NCBI GenBank assembly: GCA_025093985.1 | Contig: JACAAK010000011.1 | Coordinates: 124,001 to 188,000 of the forward strand | Direction of reading: 5' to 3' | Source: Calvatia gigantea | Taxonomy: Eukaryota > Basidiomycota > Agaricomycetes > Agaricales > Lycoperdaceae | DNA: 64,000 bases | Shown: piece by piece, positions 48,940 through 62,741 of the stretch | Layout: every line of letters begins with the position of its first letter | Position numbering within the stretch: position 1 is the stretch's first letter | Translations under genes and position numbers: made by a program | Notes under the pieces: model-generated | Told to the model about the DNA's origin: nothing | The model's input: the letters and a program-made list of their open reading frames with translations, nothing else | Database searches by the model: none

Positions 48940-49703
48940 TCAAGCCGTTTCGAAAACAAATCTTTGGGCAGCACTTCCATCGGCACCCCTGAGAGCAATC
49001 TACGAAGGTCAAGTCAACACCTAGATTCCTGTCCAAGAACTTTCCACCGGGACTTACAACATTCTCCACACTTGTGCTGGGCGTATTAGTCCAAAGCAAG
49101 TCTTGGTCTGGAAGTTTAATCTGGGATATTCGCGTCAGTGTCAAACTGACTGTGCGAACAAGTCAAGAGACGAACAACATAGAGCTTGGCTGAGCCGCTG
49201 CTTCCAGCTTCCTCGATGTACCAAGTGCTCTGATTATTTGACGCCGCAACGACTATGTCCGTCTAAAAAAGAGGTCAGCGGTTTGCCTAAAGAAATCCAA
49301 CAACAAAACCTCACAAATTCCGGGTTTGCGTATGCACTAGCACCAGTAGCAAAGCTCCGAATGATATATCCTCCATGACCGTCCGAGGTAACGTTCCACT
49401 ATCATAAAGGGGTTAATTATGTCCGGACATCGTGCTCTATTGCGTTAGCGCACCAGCTCGTAGATACCTGCCGACTGCTCGTACATAGTAATTACTGACT
49501 GGAACGGACCTTGGTGTCCGCCAGGAAAACTACGAGCGGACTGAATGCCATTCCAGATGCGGTATCTGCCGTCGGTAATCTATTCGTAACAATGTCAAAT
49601 TTGAAGGTATAGTCTGCACCAGACTACGCGCCTGTGCTTGAGAAAACGTGGCACCGAAGGTAGCGATGACAGCAATGAAGGAAAAAGCTTTGGAGAACAA
49701 CAT
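48940..49703 (-). CDS. Small secreted putative beta-trefoil protein, paralogue 3
   Basis: Exons 49703-49632, 49579-49454, 49398-49315, 49262-49176, 49120-49058 and 48999-48940 have exactly the lengths of paralogue 1 (72, 126, 84, 87, 63, 60). They encode 163 residues: signal peptide ending TFSQAQ, GRYRIWNGIQSARSFPGGHQ, HGGYIIRSFATG, STWYIEEAGSSG, LPDQDLLWTNTPS and GADGSAAQRFVFETA. The first intron would need a GC donor (CAG|GCGCGT) where paralogue 1 has GTACGT. The other donors are GT. If that intron is not removed the protein is broken. Recent duplicate of 35571-36331. Confidence 0.75.
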
Positions 49704-49979
49704 GTTGATATAATAACTTCGGTGACAGGGATATGAAACCTGAAGCTCTTCGACTAACTGACGAGGAAGAGCTTATATACAACATTTGAAACGTTCGGGC
49801 GGGGACAGGGTTACTTCTAGGCGATGCTCGAGAGCCGAAGCGAATAGATTGAATGAATGAACAATTTATTTCGAGATCTTTCTTGGGGTGTTTTGGGATG
49901 CTCCAAAATGTGTGATTACAATGGAACAATCGTGCCCAGGTATGGTCAGCGGTGACAGTAGGCATATTGGGTGACGACT

Positions 49980-50565
49980 AGGTGACACAAAGAAGACAGC
50001 GCCGTCCCATGACGCATACCGCAGGTAGAGAAATCGAAAGGGATAAGGATGTGCTACGTCGAGCACTGCGGGGGCGAAATTGTTCCCCCAATGACTTCTT
50101 ATCGGGACCGTCGACGCCCGACACTATAAACACGTTAGCTCGGAGCGGGGAAGGAAAGGCCTCGAATATCAAGAGGTTCTTGAACCTTGATGCGATGCAT
50201 CAGCCTACGGCAACCCAAGGAAACTCGAGAGCGCCAACGTCGCGTGACGGTAAGATTGGAACTGGAAGAGTTAGCCTGTGAGCCTGCGTGGCTTAGGAGA
50301 GAGCGAAGGTAGCTAGACCCGGGCTTATTCAGGCGTAACGTACAACAACGGGGAGCCGTTTCTGAGGCCGCGCTGAATCAGCTCTTGATGGCGAACCGCC
50401 CATGGAACCTGGGCGAATATACCCAGATGAAACCATGTCGCGGAAGTAGATTTTCGCGGCCCAGGAAGAAACGACAGTGTTAAGGTAAATTATTCCGATA
50501 GACGGCGTATCTGATACCATGCCTCCCCTGTAATGCGAGTAAGTTCGCCAGGTGCGAGGGCCCAA
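49980..50565 (-). pseudogene. Unknown gene relic next to beta-trefoil paralogue 3
   Basis: Similar DNA to 36605-37333, in the same orientation and at the same distance from its beta-trefoil neighbour. The shared reading includes HQELIQRGLRNGSP at 50340-50400 and NVFIVSGV near 50120. Frames do not stay open as in the first copy. Function unknown. Confidence 0.4.
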
Positions 50566-50599
50566 GAGCCATCGACAATGGGTTGAGACAGACTACATG

Positions 50600-53500
50600 A
50601 CGGTAGAAAGCTCAAGAATGTACACCACGTCGAAACACTACTTAAATGAGCCCTATATGAATATTCCCACGGTAGCCATATTGGTACCCCTACACCCCAA
50701 CGACAGACAAAGAATGATTAATGATTCATCAGCGGACACTCCGTGGAGTTGTTCATCTTTTACTGAAGAGATTCCCACGCTCAGGCTACAGTAAGTGGTG
50801 TGCAACGGTCCCATTTGGGCCGGGTTTGACTAACGTACAAGGGAGTCAACCTGGGGCCAAATGGAACACAGGAGGGTCCCTCACTAATCGTTCACAACAA
50901 ATTGAAACGTGACGATGACGACTTTCATAGATTGCAGTATCCTCGTCAGAACTAGTGAAAAGCTTTCGAAAGCCGTACAATTGAAATGTAGAGCAAAGAG
51001 TAAAAGTGTTGTGAACCAAAATGGAGTAGGCGATAGAGAGCGCCAAACCTGTAGATCACCTTGGAAGTAAAGCAGCGTTTGCAACAAGATCTCGTTCTGA
51101 AGCAGCGTGACCGTACTGGTCAGCGGTAACTCCGTTCAATGATAATTCGAGCGCCTCGCGAGGAATCACGAGATCCGGAACATTGTCCGTGACGCACTTC
51201 TGGGGTTCGGTCCGCCATCAACGACGGACGCTAAGACGCCGAGAACGAAAACCGGCGCGAAGTCCCTTCACCAGAGTAGTGAGTCGTCATGATCGTCAAA
51301 CTCAATGTGATAAGAAGCACCAGATATCATGGTTAAGATAGGGTGTAAAGACCTGGTAGGCCACTCATTGCCCAAGATAGCGCTGGTGTGAAATCCGTGG
51401 AAGAATTTCGGTGAAGGTGGTCACACTTTCAGTCAGGGTCTGTTCGGCAACGATAATACGCCCATTGTCATTTCGATGGCCACTTTGGATTATTCCCACT
51501 TGCCAAGTATGCATTTCCTTATCATTCTTTTGACTACTTACTATTATTACTTATGTAGCGATTGTCAACACAAAACTTGGAATTTCCACGTTAACCATGC
51601 ATGTTCAGTTCCAACCAATAATGTAGAGGTTCATGGATGTTCATTATCCCTTCCCCTTCACCCTTTCTCCTTCAAACCATCAGCATAATCCAGGCCCTCC
51701 AAATAAAATATACACTATTTATCATTAACCAGATATCGCACAAGAATTTGTATAACACCCTTCCGGGTGTCACACACAAACATCAGCAAGGAAGGACAGA
51801 CCCCCTTACAAAATGCAACTTTGGCGGGGTGGGAATTATCTTGAGTAGCCATAAAAATGACAATGGGCGCTTATTGTCGTCGCCAAACGGACCCTAACTG
51901 AGAAATAAAGTGTACAGTACGTTTCCAGAAACACTTCGTTTCAATGCCCTAATATCCCCACGACCCCATTTCCTTAATCATCTCGGCTCCGGGTCCCCTC
52001 TTAAAAAACTCCCCGGGTGCGCGATATTACTCGATCCCCGGACCTGCACGGTATCTCGAGGTGCGGCACCTGGGCGACCCGCATTCTGCTTTGACCTCAC
52101 CGCCTAGGGCCTCGGGGCACTATTGGCCCAATTACCTTTCCCAAATCTCAAGCGCCGTGCCCTACCATCTTGCCCCCCCAGACGAAGTACATATTAACAG
52201 TCAAAAGAGAGAAGCAGATCAACCGTGGGATGAAAGCACGTCCGGCATAGGAGGCAGTTGAATAATTTGACTACCTTTAATGCAAAATTAACAGAAACGA
52301 TATGGGGAATGTTCACAACTAAACCATCGAAATCGAGTAAAGGCGACAGTGAGCAAAAAAGGTTCAAGGAATTTGAAGGATCTCTCTCGGACAAATGGGC
52401 AGTTGACTCACATTCGGGACATGGGTTCGAACTCTCTTTTTCTCATCATCAAACACTCGGAGGGATATCAAGCAATCGCTGCATGTTAAGACCACGGCCC
52501 GCCCCTGTACGTGGAAGAGGGTGTTTAGTCAGTGTTATGGTCATCGAAGTCACGGATTCATCATTCGATTACCAACTGCTGTTCTCGGAGGAAAACGCTG
52601 GGCGGGGTTTCTAACCGGACCTCAAGATCTAAAAACCCGCCATGAATGATTAAGACAATGGAAGGATCGGATCTTATAACCGTCAAGGTACTCAATCACC
52701 GTTATGTTCAATTTGAGTTGACGCTGGCGGGCATTGGTTATGTTCGGGAGGCCACGTGCATGATGATTTCCTATAAGCTGTCGTCAAAGGATCTCGAAGT
52801 TGACTGAATATTCTCACTCACCGATTCAGTGATTCTCCATCTCTTGATTGACCCATGCGTTCACATTTGTTGTATCCGGTATAGTGCTTCATTTTGCTTC
52901 CCACTCCTCTCTTATCAGGCGATCTATTCTATTTAAAGGCCAAGTAGCTCGTTCAGTTGCAACATGCATTCTTTTTGATACACTATCCAGATATGTTCGT
53001 CTGTAATGACGGTAGTGCCGAAGATTGAAGGGTGCGGCTAGTCCCGAAATGGTTATCCGAAGCAACTTTGCCATGAGGTCACGCAACGGACCGCGATGCG
53101 TAAGGAGACCAACAACATGCAACGGCGCGAAGCATGGGTATTTTAGGTCACAGGACACAGCTTGCCAGCGACTCTGCGGTTGGCATTTGGCCAGACATCG
53201 ACTTTATCCTCCCACAGAGATAGAGCTGCTGACGTTGATTTCAATGCTAACCGCATGGTAAATCCTCTGCGCAACCGGGAGTGATTTGGTTTTCTGATAC
53301 TATTCCACTAATTCGTACCTCTGCTGCATGTCCACCGTGATTCTTGCACGAAAACAAATAGCATCGATCTAAACTGTTTTCTTCGAACCCCTCGGGCATG
53401 AGGCATCTGATACCTCTTGGGGAACTGCCTTCCTATGAAGCTCAAGCGAGTGATCAACCGGATGCATCCCCGCTTCATATGCCAAAGTCCATTTTTAAAG

Positions 53501-53640
53501 AAAAACTCACAGAACATCATGCAGTGATCCAGATACAATAGTTCTCTCGATAAGAAATACTCGAGTCCATGTGCTCTAGTAGTTTGGCATTCGACTTAAA
53601 AGCCTCGAAAAGTGGAGGCAGAAAAGTCAGGGTTTAAGTC
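50600..53640. other. Unassigned region before the protease gene
   Basis: No gene I can support. Minor ORFs: 51087-50846 minus (hydrophobic LLLFALHF), 52258-52614 plus (118 codons, no motif), 53158-52889 and 53538-53308 minus. About 3 kb of intergenic or decayed sequence. Confidence 0.4.
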
Positions 53641-53663
53641 CTCCTCAGTATCCAAGAACAAAC

Positions 53664-55450
<1,787 letters not shown>

Positions 55451-55897
55451 TTGTTGAGATGGATCCCCTCCAGAATATAATGAATCGATAGCACACTGTT
55501 TTTAGTTCTGTAAAATATAGTTCTCAAGTCTCATTGGCACGGAACTTCAAGCACGGTTTAAGTCTTTGCACCCAACCGCCAGTGTTTTGTTTTACCTCGT
55601 AGCCTCCGTTGAGATAAGGTATAACGACAGGGATCGTTCGTCCTTCCCGCTCTCAGGCCATGGAATGCAAAGGTCTACATTCATTCGCGGCTTGTTGATA
55701 GTCATCTTAATCTTGCCTTCGGATCCAAGCGTTGTGAGTTGGGCCTGTTCCTGTTTCATTCTGTGACATTCGAATTACGGAATGCGGTGAGCCCTGCCCG
55801 CTGGAGTTTGTCCAGCCTGAACGGGGCCTGACGCCTAATGTTCATAAAAGAGGAGCCTGGGTTGATGATGGGGAGGGGAGTCATTATCCCACCCACG
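55451..55897. other. Intergenic between protease and small secreted protein
   Basis: No ORF with features. It should contain the protease 3' end and the promoter of the next gene; I see no clear signal. Confidence 0.5.
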
Positions 55898-56397
55898 ATG
55901 TTGGTCCCTAAAACCTTTGCCGCTATCGCTCTTCCTCTGTTATTTTTACCCTTAGTGACAAATGCTGCGCCTCAAGTTAATGTACCTCCGCCCGGCGTAT
56001 GTCGCAAATGTCGTGCCAACTTGGGTGTGGGATTAACATAGATTCCAGCTTTTTTGTTGCCCAGAAACTGGCCCTAATGGCTGGCCGCTGCTTCAACGTC
56101 AAGTAGGCCCCTTTTACATCTATTGCATGTGAGTAGTGTTACAAGATGTGAGAGCAGTGCTGAACTCGTTGGCTCTATAAGCTACGGGGAGGGAGATAAT
56201 ACCGTGGGATGCTATTACGTATGTGAAACATCACTCACGAGTCTCTGGAGGTTGACTGACAGGTTCACCAGGATCCTGCCACGGGTGTCGGCGCGACGAT
56301 ACCTGGTTGTCCTTCACAAGCTATCCCCAATACCAAGAAATATAAGGAAAAACAAACGAAGAAATATCAAAAACATCCCCTCACTTGTCCGATCTGA
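55898..56397 (+). CDS. Small secreted cysteine-rich protein
   Basis: Four exons (55898-55996, 56049-56128, 56182-56218, 56263-56397) give 351 nt, 116 residues in frame. Residues 1-22 form a signal peptide (LPLLFLPLVTNAAP). The mature part has Cys in CCPETGPNGWPLLQRQVG, FYIYC, GCYYVHQDP, TIPGCPSQ and a Lys-rich tail ending LTCPI, six Cys in all. The spacing resembles the small secreted proteins abundant in Agaricomycetes, which include effector candidates; no function can be given. It converges with the Dicer-like gene, with only 87 bp between the two stops. Confidence 0.75.
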
Positions 56398-56484
56398 CGA
56401 CGTCGGGCGGAAGTATTCACAATAGACAAGGAAATAGAGTGAAGAGTCTTAACGTTTAACGTGATCAATCTACACCAGGCGTAA

Positions 56485-59400
56485 CTAACCCTGCATGTGA
56501 TTTTCGTTCGTTCCGACAATCTCGCTCCCTTCCTTCTTGTCTCTTTGTGCTTCAGTAGTTGTGTGCGCATTCTTTTCACCTTTCCTCCTCCCCTTCCCTT
56601 TTCCTCCCATTTGCTGGTCCATATGCATGTCCCTGAACCTCAGCGCTCTGCTGGCCTCTTCTGCGGCAACCAACTTGACCTCCTCTTTACTTGACAAACC
56701 TCTATACTCATCCTTCGCGACGGCCTCAACGACCCCGTCTACGACCACGCTACATTTCATTATCCCTCTCTCCTTCTCCAACTTGAACTCCAACTCCTTT
56801 TCATGTTTTTGTGCCCATTGGGCAATACGCGAGACGGGGTGCCATACGTCCACATTGTCCTTTACAATGCGTTCAAGGACAGGGAAGATCCCGAGGTGTG
56901 TGATAACTTCACGGGCGGTCCCGATGTCGCCGTTACTGTCAAGAAAGACGGCACCAAGGACGGACTCAATGATATCACTGAAGAATTTGGGTGCTTGAAG
57001 GCGAGTGAGAGCAGCCCAAGGGAAGATGTTATCATTCTGCAGCGCATCTTCGATCTCCTTTCTCCTGTTCCTGAATCGCGAGAACGTGTTCGCTTGATCG
57101 TCCATGACGCGTAGACTGGAGTGGAGCAAGCACTTCCAGAGGGTAATTTCTTGGGTATCGTCTTGTAAGTGAACGTGCCCATCAACGACGCGGGGTAATG
57201 TCGCATCAAACATGAGTGACGTCCTCAAGCAGATGAAAGCAAGGAAGTGTGTATTGACAACGGAAGATCGGCGAAGGTGGATATGCCCCGGGCTGTACTT
57301 TTTGCCGGGGGCGCGGTATAGGTAGTCAGTGACAACCATATCGAGGACGGAGTCGCCTAGAAACTCCATCCTCTCGTACGAGACCGTTCGAGCGTCTTGC
57401 TGATAGCTTGCATGTGTAAGGGCTTCAAGTAACAGTATTTTGTGTTTGAACGTATACCCGATCATTTGTTCGACATAACGAAGTTCTGGAGGGGTGCTTG
57501 AATCAGGTTCTATACGCTCGTGGAACTGACGAATTCGCTCGGGGGGTGGAAGCCACTTAAGCCCAAGATTGAAGAGCTTGGCGCACTCATATCCGAGAGT
57601 AAAACCTCCGTGGATATACGCGGCGCCAATGAGCGATTCAACTACATCCGCGAGCACTACGGACGAACTCAGCAGCAATATAAGGTGTGACTAGATTACG
57701 AAATATACCTTTAGTTGACAAAATCTGCTTCGCTCCGCGCTTTTTCTTCTTCTTGCCACTCAGGCTCACTTCTGGCTCATCGACGACCATCAGCTCAGAC
57801 TCAACTTCAAGTTCTTCCGCGTTGGGTGCATCTGAGGAAGATTTTGACATATACTTCGGTTTCCATTTACGCCCCAACATAATATCTATAGTTATGGATC
57901 AGTGAATGAACCACAATAGAGTAGTGATTAGTACCTCGAATCAGCCACCTGAATAGTCTCCTTTCCACGTCCTCTTTCGCCAGACGTACATTTGATACCG
58001 TATGGTCCTTCTTTCTAGTCAAGTATCCCTCGTGCCAGAAGGGGTACTCCACAAACACTTGCAACGCGACCAGGAACTTCAATACCGTATCACCCAAGGT
58101 CTCCAACCTCTGGTAATTGAAAATTTCTCCTGCACTCGTAGTTGTCATCGCATTTGCCAACAGATCTAACGGAATATCACGTAATGATGGGGCAGGAAGG
58201 AACAGGTTCGAACGAAGTGAGATCATAGTCAATGTGTTCCCGATAGAGCGAAACACGGAAGGGAGGAGGAACGCGTATTCGATCTCGACGGATGAGATGA
58301 GTGCAATTCCGCTGTATTCAGGCATGAGGTATTTGTGTTTGACTTCGGCGGGGGGTACGCTGGGATCTCGAGGTTTGCTAGGGACCAAGAAATTCCGTCG
58401 GGAATGGAAGGGCTTGACGGCCAAGAGTGGATAGTTGATTTGGGGGGATTTATCCTCCGAGCGCCGATGGTGCGCACCCCAGACCTCTTCTTCCTCCTCC
58501 TCAGACAACTTCTCCCTTATCCAACCAACAAAGCGATATGGACGACCGAATTCTTTGAGGACAAGCACCGGGTCTTCGGCATAGTCAACGGCCTCGCCAA
58601 ATCTCCGCGCGCTGGCGACGTGCTCCTTCAAATGACTCTTTCCTTCTTCGGATTGTAACTCTTTTAGCCAGATCCGGCGTCTCACCCAAACGTCCTTTTC
58701 GTCCAATGGAACCTCGGGATAAACGAGATAAGCGAAATCGAGATTATCCCAGTCCATCCTCGCCCAATTCAAACTCCAAAACACCCTTCTTGTGTACTCC
58801 CTTGCCTTGTGTATAACATCCTCTCCTTCCAAAACCTTCGCAGAAGGGGCCAGAATCACTCGAATCGGTTCTTCCCGCCCAGGATGGTATAATGTCGGCC
58901 CATCAACTGAGCCCAACTCGGTCGGATCTGACCGGGTAAATAACACCAACGGAGGCAAATCCCCAATACACATCCTTGTAGCCCACCAATACTTTGGCCC
59001 TCCTTCCTGATCCTCTCCTTCAAGACTTGCCCCCCGTCCAGTCCATGGATCCATTTGAAGCTCGACGTTTGCCATCCCTGCCATTTTCTCAACGTCCTTC
59101 AACATCTCACGCACCTCCTCCTCCTTCTCTGGCTCAATCACGCTCGTCAGCGGCAACAAGTGATCATTTAATAGTCCCGCCTCGTATAATCCCAAGTACG
59201 CTTTGAATGCCACGTGCCGATGGGCAGAGACTTTGTTGCGAAATGTTCTTGGAACGGAAAACTCACGACACGAGAGAGGGAGACAGCGAGGGAGTGTAAC
59301 TTTGGAACCCCAAGGGCCGTTATAAGGGGTTTCAGTTGCGGAATTTGGGGGATTGGCATGCCATCCAATAGGCATGTCGGGTGGATCGATGTCGTAAATC

Positions 59401-61415
59401 GGCCGATTGTCGACGTGGGAGGTGGACGGGATGACAGCGCAGAAGTGAGACAGATGAGCGATGGCGGAATGCAGGTCCAGCTGAGCACTGGAGTTGGAAG
59501 GTCAGGGAAATCATCGTTGCATACCGAGAGGACCCGGGGAACGCACCCAGTGGATTCGACCGTGAAAACCTCACCCTCCTCAGGGTCATCCTCGATACCT
59601 AACATCGATTCGTCTTCTAGGACCAGATCCCTCGTTGGATCATTATACTTCTCTACCATCTGCCTTTCTAACTCCTCCCACTTTTGGACATGTTGTTGAT
59701 TCTGGCTCCCATGCGCAAACATCAGCGTAAATGTACTCCTCTCTCTCCTTGCGCGTCCACGACTTTGCGCCCAACTCGCCATATTAGGGGGTAAATCCCA
59801 TCGGATGACGCTCCCACACGCTTGAATATCAAGCCCTTCCTCTGCGACGGCGGTAGCTACGATAAGGTTGAGTTCGCCGGATCTAAAGTCGGCCATAGTC
59901 TCTTCTTGGCTCTCGCGCGCGAGTTTGCGTGTAATGTCGAGGAAACTATGGCGATGTGAGTTATCGGATGTGCCAAGGAGGACGCCGATACGAAAGAGGC
60001 CTTTCGTAAAAGGATGGTGGTTGAGCACCTCGGTGAGGGCGATGACGGAATCTCTTCGCTGCACGAAAATGAGGCCAGAATAGACCTCACCCTGCGATTC
60101 CGTTTCTATTTTCTCGTTTAAAAGGGTCATGATGAGTTGCTGTGCCTTGTCAGAGCAGTCTGTGATATCATCGGGATGATATGAGGCAGGGGTCAAAACC
60201 ACGCTGTTGAGAATCCTCAGCAGGTGGTCCTTCTCCGACGCTTTCCAGTTGGACATGATGTTGTTGTACGGATTTGCCGCATCTCGAGCCTTTTCAACGA
60301 CACGCCACACATACCAATCGGCCGCCCAAGGCCCGAGGTCGTGGAGAATATCAGATGCGGCGCGTTCGAAGTCGCGAAGACCCTTTAACGTGAACGTCCC
60401 CTGGTTCCGGATTACCTTGGAAAGCCTTTGGTCGATGCGGAAGTATTCAGGGGAATTAGGTCGCGCTTGGCTGAGTTGCCCGCGCAGCGATTTTACGTAG
60501 GGATCGTCGTCAATGCGAAGAGCCCGGATGATGTTGGAAATTGACACGAGGTTGGTGGAGAAAGGGGGAAAAGGCGATATGTCATACATGACATGTTGAA
60601 AGACGGGACGATGGACGAATTGAGAGAGTTCGGTACGGTTGAGGCGGGGAGCACGGATAACACAATCCAAATTCTTCTCGAGCAGGCTGCAAAATTTTTG
60701 GGAAATTGAATATCTCGATTAAGATCAAGATCAAAGTTTGAGGCTCACTTGAACGCTCTCTCAACGTTTCCTCCGTAGATCGGACTAGCTGTGAGACCCA
60801 TTACATACGGACGAGCAACTTGACTAACACCATGGATCCGCTCGCTTGGTGGTAGCTCTGGGATCCTGTGATAGAACTCGACCATGATCCTGGTATACGG
60901 ATGATCGCCAGTGGCATGATGCGCCTCATCGAAGACCAAAAGACTTATATCTTTACCGAGATTTACGTAGGCATGTCGTAGCGCATCCAGGAAGACCTGG
61001 GGGGTGGAAACAATGACACGATGGGTGCTCAAAACGCGTTCCCACAACTCCGCCGATCTCCATTGGTCCGGCTCCAAAGCACCGGAAACGAGACCAACGG
61101 ACACCGGCAGATAGGTTTGGATAACCGCCTTCTGTTGCGCACATAAAGCTACAGTGGGGGCGAAGAACCATGCGACCTGACAGGGGACGGGATCAGTTGC
61201 TGAAACTGCCACGTAATGCCACTCGTGCGCACCTTTGTAGGTTCCCGCTCAACTTCGTACTTAACTCTTAGTACCGCGATATGTGTCTTACCAGAACCTG
61301 TGTCCATTGCAATGATGATGTTGCGTTTGATACTCTCTTCCAGCATCTCCTGCTGATATCCCCGAGTGGCTGGAACATTGGCGTCCATTGAAGAAGTTGG
61401 TGTAACCATATTCAT
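56485..61415 (-). CDS. Dicer-like ribonuclease III
   Basis: Six exons (61415-61233, 61176-60749, 60686-59547, 59487-57935, 57885-57709, 57656-56485) sum to 4653 nt, 1550 residues, all in frame. Order: DExD/H helicase (Walker A MDTGSGKT 37-44, DEAH 144-147), helicase C domain ([23 protein letters not shown]), Dicer dimerisation domain ([14 protein letters not shown], then [16 protein letters not shown]), a long middle part without a PAZ domain I can recognise, RNase IIIa ([12 protein letters not shown] about 1044; second acidic pair [12 protein letters not shown]), RNase IIIb ([15 protein letters not shown] about 1256; [12 protein letters not shown]) and a basic tail. All four acidic RNase III positions are kept. 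Cuts dsRNA into small RNAs for silencing of repeats and viruses. Confidence 0.95.
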
Positions 61416-62741
61416 TAGTGAAGGAACGAGGTTGAAAAGAATTGTAGGAAGCGCTCTTTCCCAGAGTCGCCTTTCAAGGAGAAGGCCCGGGGGGAAAAGA
61501 TAAACAGGCTGGAGGAACGGGTGGTCCAGTTATATAGGGCCTGAGTCAGGCCATCAAACCACCAGCTTGGCGCCGGTGTCCATGTGTCCAATCAAGTTAT
61601 TCTCAGGAATAAGACAATTCAAGAAGTTCTACGAGTCGCTAGAAGAGGCTACAAGAAGCTTAAGATTAAGAAACAGATTCAGGAAAGGCGCGGGCGTTGT
61701 AGGTTGAAATCAGGCAGGCCCAGCCGTAGGAGCAGGTGGAAACACTCAACGCTCGGATCACCGCGAAATGCACTCCTTACTTGGAGAAATCGGGCGGAGT
61801 TCAAATTCCCCTATCTCGTTAAATCGATCATATTTCTAAACCTTAATTGCACTTGATGCCGAAAATCAGCCGAGCTACCGCACGAAATCCAAACTGTTGA
61901 GGGTAAGAGGCCTCGTCTAGATTAAGGTTTAGAAAAGGTTCTCTTTTGAGATCCGAAACGATCCCATCACCCGGCTTTCCTGGCAAGTCACGTTCCTGCC
62001 GCTTGGAGTGGAATTCTAAACACTTGCGGGAAGTCATCAACTGTCCAGACAACAGGGAATGTGTTTATACAAGAATCCTGTGTGTCACATGAAAGCGGTT
62101 GCGTAAGTTGTAACAAGCCAACGTGTTAAGGGATCGCCATTCATTGCGCCCATTTGTAAGTAACCGACTTGCGAAGTTCAAATTCCTGACCTTCACGTTC
62201 ATCCGGTCGCCGTTTCCCACCAGAAAGAGTTTGATTTGCCCATATACCAAGGGCCGACTACACCAACCGGTCATCTCGCAATCTCAAGCCCTGATCCTTC
62301 TCAACTGTAAGTAGTTTCTGCAACCCAACTCATGACAGCAGGCGCTGGTAAGCATCGCAACAGGGTCAGTCGCAGAAGGGAGTGAATGTTCAGATTCTTA
62401 TCGTTTTTTCCCCTTTCAGAGTGTAGACCTTCCCCATGTAAAGAGAGAACGGCTAAGGCCTTGTTTGAGATGAAAATCATGCCTCTTGTTTCTATGTTAC
62501 TTGGAGCAAGTTGCGACACTTGCCGAACTTCTCTCATGTCGATCGTAATCAAAACGGTGCGCCTTCGAGACAATTATTCGGCCCTGCAACATAGCTCCAG
62601 GCTTGGCGAGCTCTTGGCAGTGCATTGGGATATCCTGTAGGGATGAGATTTCAAACAAGGCTAGCCTCTTTTCCTGGTATAAAAATGAAGCGTCGTTGCG
62701 TGGAGGTAACAAACCTCTCCCATTTCGTTTTTTTCTTCACG
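61416..62741. other. Intergenic between Dicer-like and CFEM-like genes
   Basis: Promoter side of both flanking genes. The plus-strand ORF 61584-61856 (EVLRVARRGYKKLKIKKQIQ; KSGRPSRRS) faintly recalls the DNA-binding region of Tc1-like transposases, but too weakly to call. A perfect 15-bp inverted repeat TTTCTAAACCTTAAT / ATTAAGGTTTAGAAA lies at about 61833-61848 and 61922-61937. No gene supported. Confidence 0.45.

Noticed and set aside
52400..52450. GGGTTCGAACTC, resembling a tRNA B box
   Set aside because: No matching A box, acceptor stem or cloverleaf can be formed with the upstream 70 bases.
52258..52614. 118-codon plus-strand ORF
   Set aside because: No motif, no splice sites and no paralogue in the window; length alone is not enough.
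61584..61856. Plus-strand 90-codon basic ORF with a GRPSRRS motif, considered as a Tc1 transposase fragment
   Set aside because: Similarity is limited to a few residues; no DDE part and no clear termini.
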